From a virus, in the IMG/VR virus record IMGVR_UViG_3300030060_001528, positions 1-24,546 of that record: a stretch of 24,546 nt of DNA; one strand, given 5' to 3'. A model generated the notes under the pieces. The model saw nothing but the letters and a program-made list of their open reading frames with translations. It ran no database searches and was not told the DNA's origin. Positions 6,844 to 13,873 of this stretch are shown one piece after another. Each line of letters starts with the position of its first letter. The stretch's first letter is position 1. The position numbers and the translations under genes were made by a program.

Positions 6844-6998
6844 TATTAAGAACTATTATAGCTAGATATGTAGCCAAAAAAGGTACTATACCTGCTATAC
6901 TAGGTATACTAGGGTTTGTTGCAAGCCTTACCAAATCTAAGAAAGATGATAAGGTTGTGGCAAAGATTAAAAAGTTTGTGGAAAATTTAGATGAGTAA
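6840..6998 (+). CDS. 52-aa single-pass membrane peptide
   Basis: The start overlaps the previous stop as ATGA, and the end overlaps the next ORF by 8 nt, so the gene is locked into a chain of coupled cistrons. The product has a basic N-terminus (RTIIARYVAKK), one hydrophobic segment (about 15-30, GTIPAILGILGFVASL) and a Lys-rich tail with a short helix. The size and layout would suit an accessory holin or membrane anchor, but no family is recognised. Confidence 0.6.
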   Translation: MILRTIIARYVAKKGTIPAILGILGFVASLTKSKKDDKVVAKIKKFVENLDE

Positions 6999-7785
6999 AG
7001 AGTTAAAAATAGGTGGAAACTTTGGTAAAGATTTTCAACAAATATTTGTTGGAGATGAGCCTACTAATATATTTATCAATAATGAAGGTAAAATAAAGTC
7101 TGCTAACTTTGATAGCGATTTAAATGGTGCTATGTCTATAGATACAGATAGAACTAGTACATTTGCTTCTAAATTAGAACTCAGCGATGATTTATGTGTT
7201 TTAAAATCAAAAGAAGGGGTAACTCTAAATTCTAGGACAGGCAGATTTAATATGGAAAACGCAGGAATTGAGTTTAGTCCTGCAAATAGTGCTTATTCTG
7301 GTATGGTATTGGGTTACACTAGAATAGCTAACGACAGCACGACATCTGGTCATCAATATATAACTATTAACTCTAGCACGATGACTGTTCTGCAAACATC
7401 ACAAGGCACAGACTTATCTGTAACCTTTACAGCCCCTCCAAGTGGAAAAGTTGAAATTAATTTTTCTTTTTGGATGACAGCAGTAACAGGTGGTGCTAAA
7501 TTTAGTCTTTCTACAGCATCATCTTACTCTGAACTAGATGAAACACACACTTATGATGCAGACCAAAATGTTTATATTGACGAGTCAGACCATTATATAC
7601 ACAATGTAAACTTTTCTGTATCAGGATTGACAGCGGGGACATCTTATACATATTATATAGCAGCTAGAGCAAGTGAAGCAAATGTATTAATTGTACACGG
7701 AAGAAATAGAACTTTTGGAACTTTTTATCCACCAATTATAATTAAAGCTATAGCTTTACCACAATCGATTACAACAGGAGAATAA
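6991..7785 (+). CDS. Putative virion surface/fibre protein (264 aa)
   Basis: Rich in Thr, Ser, Gly and Asn, without charged clusters or membrane segments. The N-terminus (about 1-45) looks like a virion attachment segment; the middle is reminiscent of short fibre-shaft segments (alternating hydrophobic/polar around SIDTDRTST and LNSRTG). The C-terminal 140 residues read as a beta-sandwich domain (repeated strands such as VEINFSFWMT and YTYYIAARA, an order like a fibronectin- or TNF-like jelly roll). A receptor-binding or decoration protein is likely, but no catalytic or known receptor-binding motif is visible. Followed with no gap by a second protein of similar composition. Confidence 0.6.
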   Translation: MSKELKIGGNFGKDFQQIFVGDEPTNIFINNEGKIKSANFDSDLNGAMSIDTDRTSTFASKLELSDDLCVLKSKEGVTLNSRTGRFNMENAGIEFSPANSAYSGMVLGYTRIANDSTTSGHQYITINSSTMTVLQTSQGTDLSVTFTAPPSGKVEINFSFWMTAVTGGAKFSLSTASSYSELDETHTYDADQNVYIDESDHYIHNVNFSVSGLTAGTSYTYYIAARASEANVLIVHGRNRTFGTFYPPIIIKAIALPQSITTGE

Positions 7786-8550
7786 ATGAGTTTAACAGAT
7801 AAGACAATAGCAAATTCATATAAAGATTTATTGCAGTTTGACAATTCCAATAACGGAGTATCAGGTTCAGGAAAACTAGTTAAAGACGGCGAGGGAAATA
7901 GCACAATGCTCACTTTAGGTCAGAGAAATACAACTATAAAGCCATCAACTGTGAATCACTCGCAGACATTCAAAGTCGAAAACACATCGGGTGACAATAT
8001 ATTAACCGTAGATACTGCAAGCAGCATAGTAAAAGTCAATGAAACACAAACTACAGCCAATACTCAATATCTAAGATTTGGCTATAATGATATAGATGTT
8101 GACAATGGAACTCATATTGGTGTTCCTATTATGGGTGCAATAACAAATGCTGCTGTAACTTTTGGAACAGGCGTTAACCCTGAAGCACCATCTGTAAGTA
8201 ATAACGGAGACGATTGGATTCATCACTTGCATTATGTAGATACTAATATAACAGTAGATGCAGTTACTATATTAGTAGGAGCTAATGGAGCTAGTGGAGA
8301 TGCCTTAAATTTTCACTTGTGTAGCATAGCTACATCTGATGGAACAAATGTAAGCTCTTGGAGTGGCACAACAATCGTAGCAGATCACGTTGGTATGGCT
8401 AACGCAGGTTATGAACAATTCTACAGAGAATCATTAAGTATACAGTCTGCTGATGTAGACGCTGGTAATTATTTAGCATTAACAATAGAAGGGAATGGCA
8501 CAAATAGTGACTATAGTGTAAATGCCCTAGTAAGATATCATATAAGGTAA
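7786..8550 (+). CDS. Putative virion surface/fibre protein (254 aa)
   Basis: The ATG abuts the previous stop and has AGGAGA as ribosome site. The N-terminal part has a fibre-like motif order (LVKDGEGNSTMLTLGQRN, then KVENTSGDNILTVD), which resembles the repeated short turns at the root of phage tail fibres. The rest is beta-rich with a compact Gly/Ala/Thr domain (about 110-254) ending in VRYHIR. Like its upstream neighbour it is probably an exposed virion protein. Composition but not sequence is shared with that neighbour by eye, so recent duplication is not evident. Confidence 0.6.
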   Translation: MSLTDKTIANSYKDLLQFDNSNNGVSGSGKLVKDGEGNSTMLTLGQRNTTIKPSTVNHSQTFKVENTSGDNILTVDTASSIVKVNETQTTANTQYLRFGYNDIDVDNGTHIGVPIMGAITNAAVTFGTGVNPEAPSVSNNGDDWIHHLHYVDTNITVDAVTILVGANGASGDALNFHLCSIATSDGTNVSSWSGTTIVADHVGMANAGYEQFYRESLSIQSADVDAGNYLALTIEGNGTNSDYSVNALVRYHIR

Positions 8551-8562
8551 AGGAGAAAAATT

Positions 8563-10146
8563 ATGCCAAAGACAGGAACATTAGGTGGAGGGTACGGAAT
8601 GACTGACTCGACTCCAAAAAATAATTTAAACGGTAGTAATGGACAAGGGGCAAAGCCAGTCCTAGAAAAAACAAAGTCAGTTAGCTATAGTGCTACTCAG
8701 TCAGACCAAATACTTTCAATATCATCTGCTGCTAGCTCATCCTCAACAGAGGGGATGCCGAATAGAGTAGAAGTTATAAATAGTGGTAATACGCCTGTAT
8801 TTATTATGGCTGGCTATGAATCATATGCACACGATGGTGATACAGTAGATGAAAATGTGGTCTATTTACACACTATGCTTTTACCGAATGAAACTTATTA
8901 TCCTCCTATTAGAGCAATAGCAAGAATAGACGCTACTGTATCGCCTGATGATATGACTGTTATTGTAGATGGTACTGTTGTAGACAATGCTACGCCTAGT
9001 TCTGATATGTATGTAGACAGTACCGCTGATATTACAGCTGCTTTTTCAAATGACAATGATACAACTGCACCTATTGACAATGGATCAGGCGGTGTGGCAC
9101 ATTTGTTTTTCAAAGCAGGGGATTTAATTAGGATAGAAAATGAGATATTAGAAGTTGTATCTGTTGTAGATACAGATGGTGATGGAGAATTTACTCCTGC
9201 ACATCTTTCAGTTAAAAGAGCTGTATATGGAAGTACCGCAGCAGACCACGCTGACAATAATGCTATTAGATTGCCATTTTTTAACGCTTATCACGATTTT
9301 GATAAATATAGCGTAGCTCAAACAGATTCAGACGGAAAGTTTAAAGCTATGAACTTCTTTGGACTAGGCAGAACAGCTTCAGCAGTTCAAGGTATAACAG
9401 CAGGATCAGTTTCTTTAAAATTCTATGAAGCTGGCTACCAGTCTTTAGGATTAAGTGGTATTACTGGAAGCACGCACTCTGGTTTAGCGGCATCAACTGA
9501 ATATAAATTCAATATAACAGTAGACGGTGGAAGCGTTTTTGAAGATCTTGCATTTACAACAGATTCTAGTAATCTTAACTTTGGTGGAAGTAATGGTATT
9601 ATATCTAAGATTCAAACAGCTTTAGACACTCAGTTTTATAAAGCAGGTAATCTTTTTGAAAAGAAAGTTAATGTCGCAATAGTTGATGGAGATGTAAGAT
9701 TTACATCAGGCTCGCACTTGTCTACTAGTGCTATACTATTAGCAGACCCATCAAGTGGAACAACTCCATTTTCTGTTGGTAGAATACCAGACATAGGAAC
9801 TTCAGCAGGGGATGTTCCTGCTGCTGTAGCTGCAAAGCTTCCTGATGATGTTTCTTATGATAGAGTTACTTACGCTACTATACCAAACTCTAGTGCATTT
9901 GTATATGACGATGGTAAAGGGAATTTATTTGGTGCGGCAGACGGTACGATAAACTATGAGACAGGTGCTATAGACTTTAGAAATGCACCGCCTAATGCAG
10001 AGTTTGTTATTAGTTGTATGCACACAGGTGCGTTTTCTGGTAAATTAAACGAGTCAGAAACAGATAGAATTAACTCGTTGATTGCAATTCACGCCAATAC
10101 ACCTAATCAAAAAGGTAGTGGTCAAGTAACAGTTAAAACATATTAA
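8563..10146 (+). CDS. Large virion structural protein (527 aa)
   Basis: Preceded by AAAGGAGA. Composition is Ser/Thr/Ala/Gly/Asp-rich with many predicted beta strands and no membrane segment. Residues 1-45 are low complexity and probably flexible. Residues about 55-120 look like a beta-sandwich (NRVEVINSGNTPVFIMAG); about 185-240 contain the GDLIRIENEILEVVSV pattern followed by a DTDGDGEF acidic loop (a possible Ca2+ site) and KRAVYGSTAADH, an order I associate with phage structural proteins that interact with other virion parts. The C-terminal part has an ADGTINYETGAIDFRN beta turn. A decoration, spike or baseplate-like role is possible; none can be proven. It closes the fibre block and precedes the basic mini-protein cassette. 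Confidence 0.65.
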   Translation: MPKTGTLGGGYGMTDSTPKNNLNGSNGQGAKPVLEKTKSVSYSATQSDQILSISSAASSSSTEGMPNRVEVINSGNTPVFIMAGYESYAHDGDTVDENVVYLHTMLLPNETYYPPIRAIARIDATVSPDDMTVIVDGTVVDNATPSSDMYVDSTADITAAFSNDNDTTAPIDNGSGGVAHLFFKAGDLIRIENEILEVVSVVDTDGDGEFTPAHLSVKRAVYGSTAADHADNNAIRLPFFNAYHDFDKYSVAQTDSDGKFKAMNFFGLGRTASAVQGITAGSVSLKFYEAGYQSLGLSGITGSTHSGLAASTEYKFNITVDGGSVFEDLAFTTDSSNLNFGGSNGIISKIQTALDTQFYKAGNLFEKKVNVAIVDGDVRFTSGSHLSTSAILLADPSSGTTPFSVGRIPDIGTSAGDVPAAVAAKLPDDVSYDRVTYATIPNSSAFVYDDGKGNLFGAADGTINYETGAIDFRNAPPNAEFVISCMHTGAFSGKLNESETDRINSLIAIHANTPNQKGSGQVTVKTY

Positions 10147-10156
10147 GGAGGAATAT

Positions 10157-10252
10157 ATGCCATACGGTAAAGGAACATACGGAAAGAAAAGAGGTAGACC
10201 TAAGAAGTCTAAAAAAATGAAAATGAAACGCAGAGTAAAAAGGAGAAAATGA
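10157..10252 (+). CDS. 31-aa AT-hook basic peptide
   Basis: Too short for usual gene callers but preceded by a near-perfect AAGGAGG ribosome site. Of 31 residues, 17 are Lys or Arg and none are acidic. Residues 10-17 (KKRGRPKK) match the AT-hook core (K/R)GRP, flanked by basic residues, which in known AT-hook proteins lies in the minor groove of AT-rich DNA, as this genome is. The N-terminus MPYGKGTYG is Gly/Tyr-rich. It ends 1 nt before the next basic gene. A DNA-condensing or packaged peptide is a reasonable inference; a role outside DNA binding cannot be excluded. Confidence 0.75.
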   Translation: MPYGKGTYGKKRGRPKKSKKMKMKRRVKRRK

Positions 10253-10253
10253 A

Positions 10254-10511
10254 TTGGCTAAATTTAAAGGCAAATCAGTTAGATTAAATAAGCCAAGTCG
10301 TATTCGTAAAGGTCAAGCAGGGTATGGAAGGAAAAAATTTCAAGTTTATGTTAAAGCTGGGTCAAGAACTAAAAGAGTTACTTTTGGTGACCCTAATATG
10401 AGAATTAAAAAATCTAGTCCCGCTAGGCGTAAATCGTTTAGAGCAAGGCACAAATGTGCAACTGCTAAGGATAAAACAACAGCAAGATATTGGTCTTGCA
10501 AAAAGTGGTAA
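10254..10511 (+). CDS. Basic protein with conserved SFRARH...YWSC module
   Basis: 85 aa from a TTG start; the ribosome site AAGGAG lies 8 nt upstream inside the preceding gene. 29 Lys/Arg against 2 acidic residues. The C-terminal part carries FGDPNM (45-49 region), RRKSFRARHKC (58-68) and ARYWSC (77-82), with H66, C68 and C82 as possible metal ligands. From memory this GDPNM-RRKSFRARH-YWSC order recurs in hypothetical proteins of marine phages and large eukaryotic viruses, but its function is not known to me. The N-terminal half is basic and Gly-rich. Part of the four-gene basic cassette. Confidence 0.8.
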   Translation: MAKFKGKSVRLNKPSRIRKGQAGYGRKKFQVYVKAGSRTKRVTFGDPNMRIKKSSPARRKSFRARHKCATAKDKTTARYWSCKKW

Positions 10512-10514
10512 ATT

Positions 10515-10703
10515 ATGCCTAGAAAGAAAAAAAGAAAATCAACAGTAAACAAAGCAGGCAATTATACAAAGCCTACTATGAGAAAAAGATTGTTTAATAA
10601 AATACTTAGAGGTAGTAAAGGTGGTAGAGCAGGTCAATGGTCTGCTAGAAAAGCACAAATGCTAGCTAGACAATATAAAACTAAAGGTGGTGGTTATAAA
10701 TAA
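10515..10703 (+). CDS. 62-aa basic protein with GGxxGQWSARKAQ motif
   Basis: 21 Lys/Arg and no acidic residues in 62 aa. The N-terminus is MPRKKKRKST; residues about 33-62 hold GSKGGRAGQWSARKAQ and a GGGYK end. I recall the GGKxGQWSARKAQ pattern from other phage and virus hypothetical proteins; the function is not established to my knowledge. It begins 3 nt after the previous stop without its own strong ribosome site, so translational coupling is likely, and its stop shares one base with the next ATG. Confidence 0.78.
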   Translation: MPRKKKRKSTVNKAGNYTKPTMRKRLFNKILRGSKGGRAGQWSARKAQMLARQYKTKGGGYK

Positions 10704-10948
10704 TGGCTCTTAAAAAATCACAAAGATCTCTTAAAAAATGGACTGCTCAAAAATGGGATTATATAAGCAAAGGCGACAAGAAAAAACCTAAGAGTAAGAG
10801 AGGTCGCTACTTGCCTAAATCTGTGCGAGAATCGCTTACTAAGAGCCAAAAAGCCTATGAAAATAGAAAGAAAAGAGCAGCTAGTAAAAAAGGTAAACAA
10901 AGAGCAAAGTATTCAAAAAAAGTTAGAAGGAAAATGAGGGGTAAATAA
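10703..10948 (+). CDS. 81-aa Lys/Arg-rich protein
   Basis: 34 of 81 residues are Lys or Arg, with four acidic. The N-terminal part KKSQRSLKKWTAQKW and the following GRYLP (about 34-38) form a pattern I remember from hypothetical proteins in marine phages and giant viruses; the C-terminal 35 residues are almost pure Lys/Arg/Ala/Ser/Gly (KKGKQRAKYSKKVRRK), protamine- or histone-tail-like. There is no membrane segment. It is the fourth and most basic of the cassette; its stop abuts the next ATG. A DNA-binding or condensing role is inferred from charge only. Confidence 0.78.
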   Translation: MALKKSQRSLKKWTAQKWDYISKGDKKKPKSKRGRYLPKSVRESLTKSQKAYENRKKRAASKKGKQRAKYSKKVRRKMRGK

Positions 10949-11920
10949 ATGGCAACAGCACCAACATATATAACGCACGCAGAATTAAAAAGAATATTTC
11001 CTCAAATGGATGAGTTTGATCAAAAGACTCCCGTTTATGGATGGACAGAAGTTTCTACAAACAAATATGCTGCACACGATAGCGGATTAGTAACACAATT
11101 ATTTGTAGATGGCGAAGATTTAGGTCCAGCACAATCTGCGCATACAGATTTGAATGTCGAAGGAGAGTGGTTTTATAATTCTGCCGAAGACATATGTTAT
11201 TATTTTTCAGCCAGCACTCCTATAGACAAGTTAATGGAAGCTGGAGAAGAATTTGTAGGTATGGTCACACAATATAGGGCAGATGCAAGCCGATATTTTG
11301 ATTCAAGGGTTGACCCTTCTTTACCTAGAGAGCAGCTAAAAGATAAGTCTGGAAACTATGACTATATGGTAGTAAGGTCGGTTGGCTTGATTGCTGCTTG
11401 CTTTATGGTAAAAAGTAAAGACCACAACTCTGAAGTTGCTCAGTCATTTATGGAGGAAGCCGAAAAGAATATAGAATTATTGAATGAAGGTAAGGCTGCT
11501 TTATCTTGGCAAAACACATCAGATGCTTCTCAAGGTATTATAAGAGACGTTTCTTATACATCTGGTAAGATTAGACCCGTAGACACAAGAGGTGAGTATA
11601 GTGGTAGCTGGGATTTAATTAAAGTTAAAATAGGTACAGGCGGGGTCATAGGAACTGCTACATACAATGTATTTGTTAAGGATGCAGATGGTTTAAAAAA
11701 TAGCCAAGTTATTACAAACGAAAAAATTACAGGAGACTATCAAGCTGTAGCAGGTGGATTACAGATAAGATTTTCTGGAGACACAGATTCTACTGTAGCG
11801 ACTGCTGACGATGAATGGGAAATAGAAGTTACTGGAAGGCAAGAGTATGTTGACAGCTCAGATATGAAAAGTATTAAATTAACTAGAACAGGAACACCTG
11901 CTAGAAGGTACTATAAATAA
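10949..11920 (+). CDS. Head-tail connector/adaptor with C-terminal beta domain
   Basis: 323 aa, placed just upstream of the tail terminator-like gene. The N-terminal opening HAELKRIFPQMDEFD and the helical region about 95-190 (VTQYRADASRYFDSRVD, then a long helix to LNEGKAAL) resemble the all-helical HK97 gp6/lambda gpFII-side connectors. The C-terminal third (about 195-323) is beta-rich (SWDLIKVKIGTGG, WEIEVTGRQEYV), with repeated strands and turns, so the protein looks like a connector fused to an Ig-like or decoration domain. Its ribosome site GAGGGG lies 7 nt upstream within the preceding basic gene. Confidence 0.6.
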   Translation: MATAPTYITHAELKRIFPQMDEFDQKTPVYGWTEVSTNKYAAHDSGLVTQLFVDGEDLGPAQSAHTDLNVEGEWFYNSAEDICYYFSASTPIDKLMEAGEEFVGMVTQYRADASRYFDSRVDPSLPREQLKDKSGNYDYMVVRSVGLIAACFMVKSKDHNSEVAQSFMEEAEKNIELLNEGKAALSWQNTSDASQGIIRDVSYTSGKIRPVDTRGEYSGSWDLIKVKIGTGGVIGTATYNVFVKDADGLKNSQVITNEKITGDYQAVAGGLQIRFSGDTDSTVATADDEWEIEVTGRQEYVDSSDMKSIKLTRTGTPARRYYK

Positions 11921-12354
11921 TGCCAGTAACATTTACAAATAATTGGAAAAACATACTAGATAAACTAAGAAGTATTTTGCGTAATGAGTTTAAAGGAGCA
12001 TTACCTGTCTATATAGGGGATGAAGGTAGTGAAGGAACTCAGTATTTACGCCTAGACCCTATAGCTAGTGAGTTAACAGAATATTCAGTCAATGGTGAGA
12101 CTAGAGAATTTACTATAAGCGTATTCTATTATTTTGCTGAACATAATCTAAAAAAGACAGCATTAGATCACGTTTTAAGATATGTATCAAGAATTGAAGC
12201 ACTAATACACGATAATATAACAATGACGCTTGCCGATAGTTCAAATGCGTTTAATTGCAGGTTTGAAATAACAGAATTAAATCCAGATGAAGAATCGGGA
12301 GTCTATGTGGTTCAATGGGAATACAAGTGTCAACATTTAGGTAATGTTAGCTAA
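11920..12354 (+). CDS. Tail terminator/completion-like protein
   Basis: 144 aa, ATG overlapping the preceding stop by one base. An N-terminal helix (NWKNILDKLRSILRNEF), strands around 72-80 (EFTISVFYYF), a helix around 85-107 (KKTALDHVLRYVSRIEALIH) and C-terminal strands ending VVQWEYKCQHLG follow the alpha/beta order of tail-terminator proteins of the lambda gpU/HK97 gp10 kind, which cap the tail tube and join it to the head. Its place between the adaptor and major tail protein supports this. No residue-level signature was used. Confidence 0.6.
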   Translation: MPVTFTNNWKNILDKLRSILRNEFKGALPVYIGDEGSEGTQYLRLDPIASELTEYSVNGETREFTISVFYYFAEHNLKKTALDHVLRYVSRIEALIHDNITMTLADSSNAFNCRFEITELNPDEESGVYVVQWEYKCQHLGNVS

Positions 12355-12363
12355 GGAGGTAGT

Positions 12364-12549
12364 ATGTTAATAAAAATTAAAGATAAATCAAATCCTATAA
12401 CAAATCTTTGGTGTTTTACAGATAAAGGGTATGATTCATCTATTATAGAAATAATAAATTCAGGTAAGCAAGTTAAGGTTGATAAAGTTCCAAAACCTGC
12501 TTGGGAATATGTGCAAGAAGTAAAAAAAAAGAAAAAGGAGAATAAATAA
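12364..12549 (+). CDS. 61-aa hypothetical protein, Lys-rich tail
   Basis: Preceded by an excellent AAGGAGG ribosome site 4 nt before the ATG; the stop overlaps the next ATG by one base. The first 45 residues read as a small mixed fold (LIKIKDKSNPITNLW, then a helix DSSIIEIINSGK, then VKVDKVPKPAWEY); the last 13 residues are a Lys/Glu helix. Position between the tail terminator and major tail protein suggests a small head-tail or tail-assembly role. Not recognised. Confidence 0.7.
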   Translation: MLIKIKDKSNPITNLWCFTDKGYDSSIIEIINSGKQVKVDKVPKPAWEYVQEVKKKKKENK

Positions 12550-13568
12550 TGGCTATTAATACAGCAGCTTTTTCACCCAAACAATTTCAAGTTTTCATAG
12601 CAGAGCAAGACGCTTTTGGAACTATTGAGGCAGCAGGTGGAAATGCTTATCACGCTTTAGATGTGGATTCTATAGGGATGCCATCTTTAAACCCAACACA
12701 AGTTCTTGACGTAAGAACAGGTAGCAGGGTTTTACAAAAAGAAGACTTCTTTCAAGACGTAAAAGGTTCTGTGAAAGAAATATCAGTATCAGGTACAGCT
12801 ACAACAAATGCACTTGATATGTTGCTAGAAAATATAATGGGCGAAGCAGAGGGGTCTGCAAGTGGAGTTTATTCATTTGCATCAAATGCAGGGGTTCAAT
12901 CAGTTGGTAAGACTGATTCAAGCCAAGCAGGAACTTTGCTTTCTGTTATTATATCGTCACCTTTGAGCAATTCAGACTTAGCTTTTAAAGATTGCGTTGT
13001 TACTTCACTTACTCTTAATGGAGATGTAGGAACAGAAGGTGGAAGAGTTAAGTTTTCGGCAACTATGCAAACTGGGACATTAGCTGAAGATTTATCAGAT
13101 GAATCTATATCAGCAGACACAGCTTTTGCAGCAAGTGAAAACTATTTTATAAGCAGCTGGAGTGATGTTGACTATAGAAAAATGTACGGAGTAAATGACT
13201 TAGTTTTAAGCACATTTTCGCTTACGCTAGAAAACCCAGCATCGTTTTCAGGCTTAGTGTCAACAGGTTACGAGATTGTATCAAGAGCTGGAGAGTTTTC
13301 AGCAACTTTAGATGCAACAGCAAAATATGATGCTAATACAGAGCCGCTTATAGCGTCATTTAACAATCAAACACAACAAGGTGCAACAGCAGCTCAAGAA
13401 TCATTGTTAAACAACGATGGCAGTTTAACAGACGGTGCATTTGGCATATTAATGGCTAAGTCAGTATTGACAAATGTTGCATTTAACGAAGGCGATGTAA
13501 TGATGTTAGATATTTCTGTTAAAGCGGTAGGAGACGGTTCTAATGCTTTAGTAGAAGTTGCTTGCTAA
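12549..13568 (+). CDS. Major tail protein (tail tube)
   Basis: 339 aa, directly upstream of the tail chaperone pair, the standard place for the tube subunit. Ser/Thr/Ala/Gly-rich and beta-rich, with the typical opening KQFQVFIAEQDAFGTI and internal strands such as SVKEISVSGTATTNALDMLLE (about 72-92), VTSLTLNGDVGTEGGRVKFS (about 153-172) and STFSLTLENPA (about 217-227), matching the beta-sandwich tube fold whose subunits stack into rings. Two such halves in one chain is possible given the length. The tube is copied many times per virion, so this should be an abundant structural protein. Confidence 0.8.
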   Translation: MAINTAAFSPKQFQVFIAEQDAFGTIEAAGGNAYHALDVDSIGMPSLNPTQVLDVRTGSRVLQKEDFFQDVKGSVKEISVSGTATTNALDMLLENIMGEAEGSASGVYSFASNAGVQSVGKTDSSQAGTLLSVIISSPLSNSDLAFKDCVVTSLTLNGDVGTEGGRVKFSATMQTGTLAEDLSDESISADTAFAASENYFISSWSDVDYRKMYGVNDLVLSTFSLTLENPASFSGLVSTGYEIVSRAGEFSATLDATAKYDANTEPLIASFNNQTQQGATAAQESLLNNDGSLTDGAFGILMAKSVLTNVAFNEGDVMMLDISVKAVGDGSNALVEVAC

Positions 13569-13594
13569 ATAACAAATAAAAAGAGGATGATAAA

Positions 13595-13873
13595 ATGGAG
13601 ATACAGTTAAAAAACAAGAAGAAGTATGACGTAAAAGAGTTTACTATTGCTGATGAAGCAAAGTTAAAAGACATACTTATGAAAATGGTAAAAACAGTTG
13701 AGGGTGGTGTCGAGATTATTGAGCCTAACTACAACTGTTTAAGAATACTACAGATAGCATTAGTAGACTCTTCTGACGAAAGTATTAAAAAAATAAAAGA
13801 CGAAGATAGGATCAACATAGCTTTAGAAATTCAAAAGCTGTTGTTTGAGGGAAACGAGAAGCCCTCCAAGTAG
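13595..13873 (+). CDS. Tail assembly chaperone, short form (gpG-like)
   Basis: 92 aa with AGAGGA as ribosome site. Together with its frameshifted form it is expected to bind the tape measure protein and recruit tail tube subunits, as lambda gpG and gpGT do. Sequence is a short N-terminal beta segment (IQLKNKKKYDVKEFTI) and then helices (KLKDILMKMVK, ALEIQKLLFE). Assignment comes from gene order (major tail protein, this gene, overlapping -1 frame, tape measure) and the GGGAAAC slippery site near its 3' end. The normal stop TAG is at 13871-13873. Confidence 0.85.
   Translation: MEIQLKNKKKYDVKEFTIADEAKLKDILMKMVKTVEGGVEIIEPNYNCLRILQIALVDSSDESIKKIKDEDRINIALEIQKLLFEGNEKPSK

Noticed and set aside
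7786-8550. Recent duplication between the two adjacent surface proteins (264 and 254 aa)
   Set aside because: They share composition and context, but I could not align conserved residues between them beyond short generic motifs.
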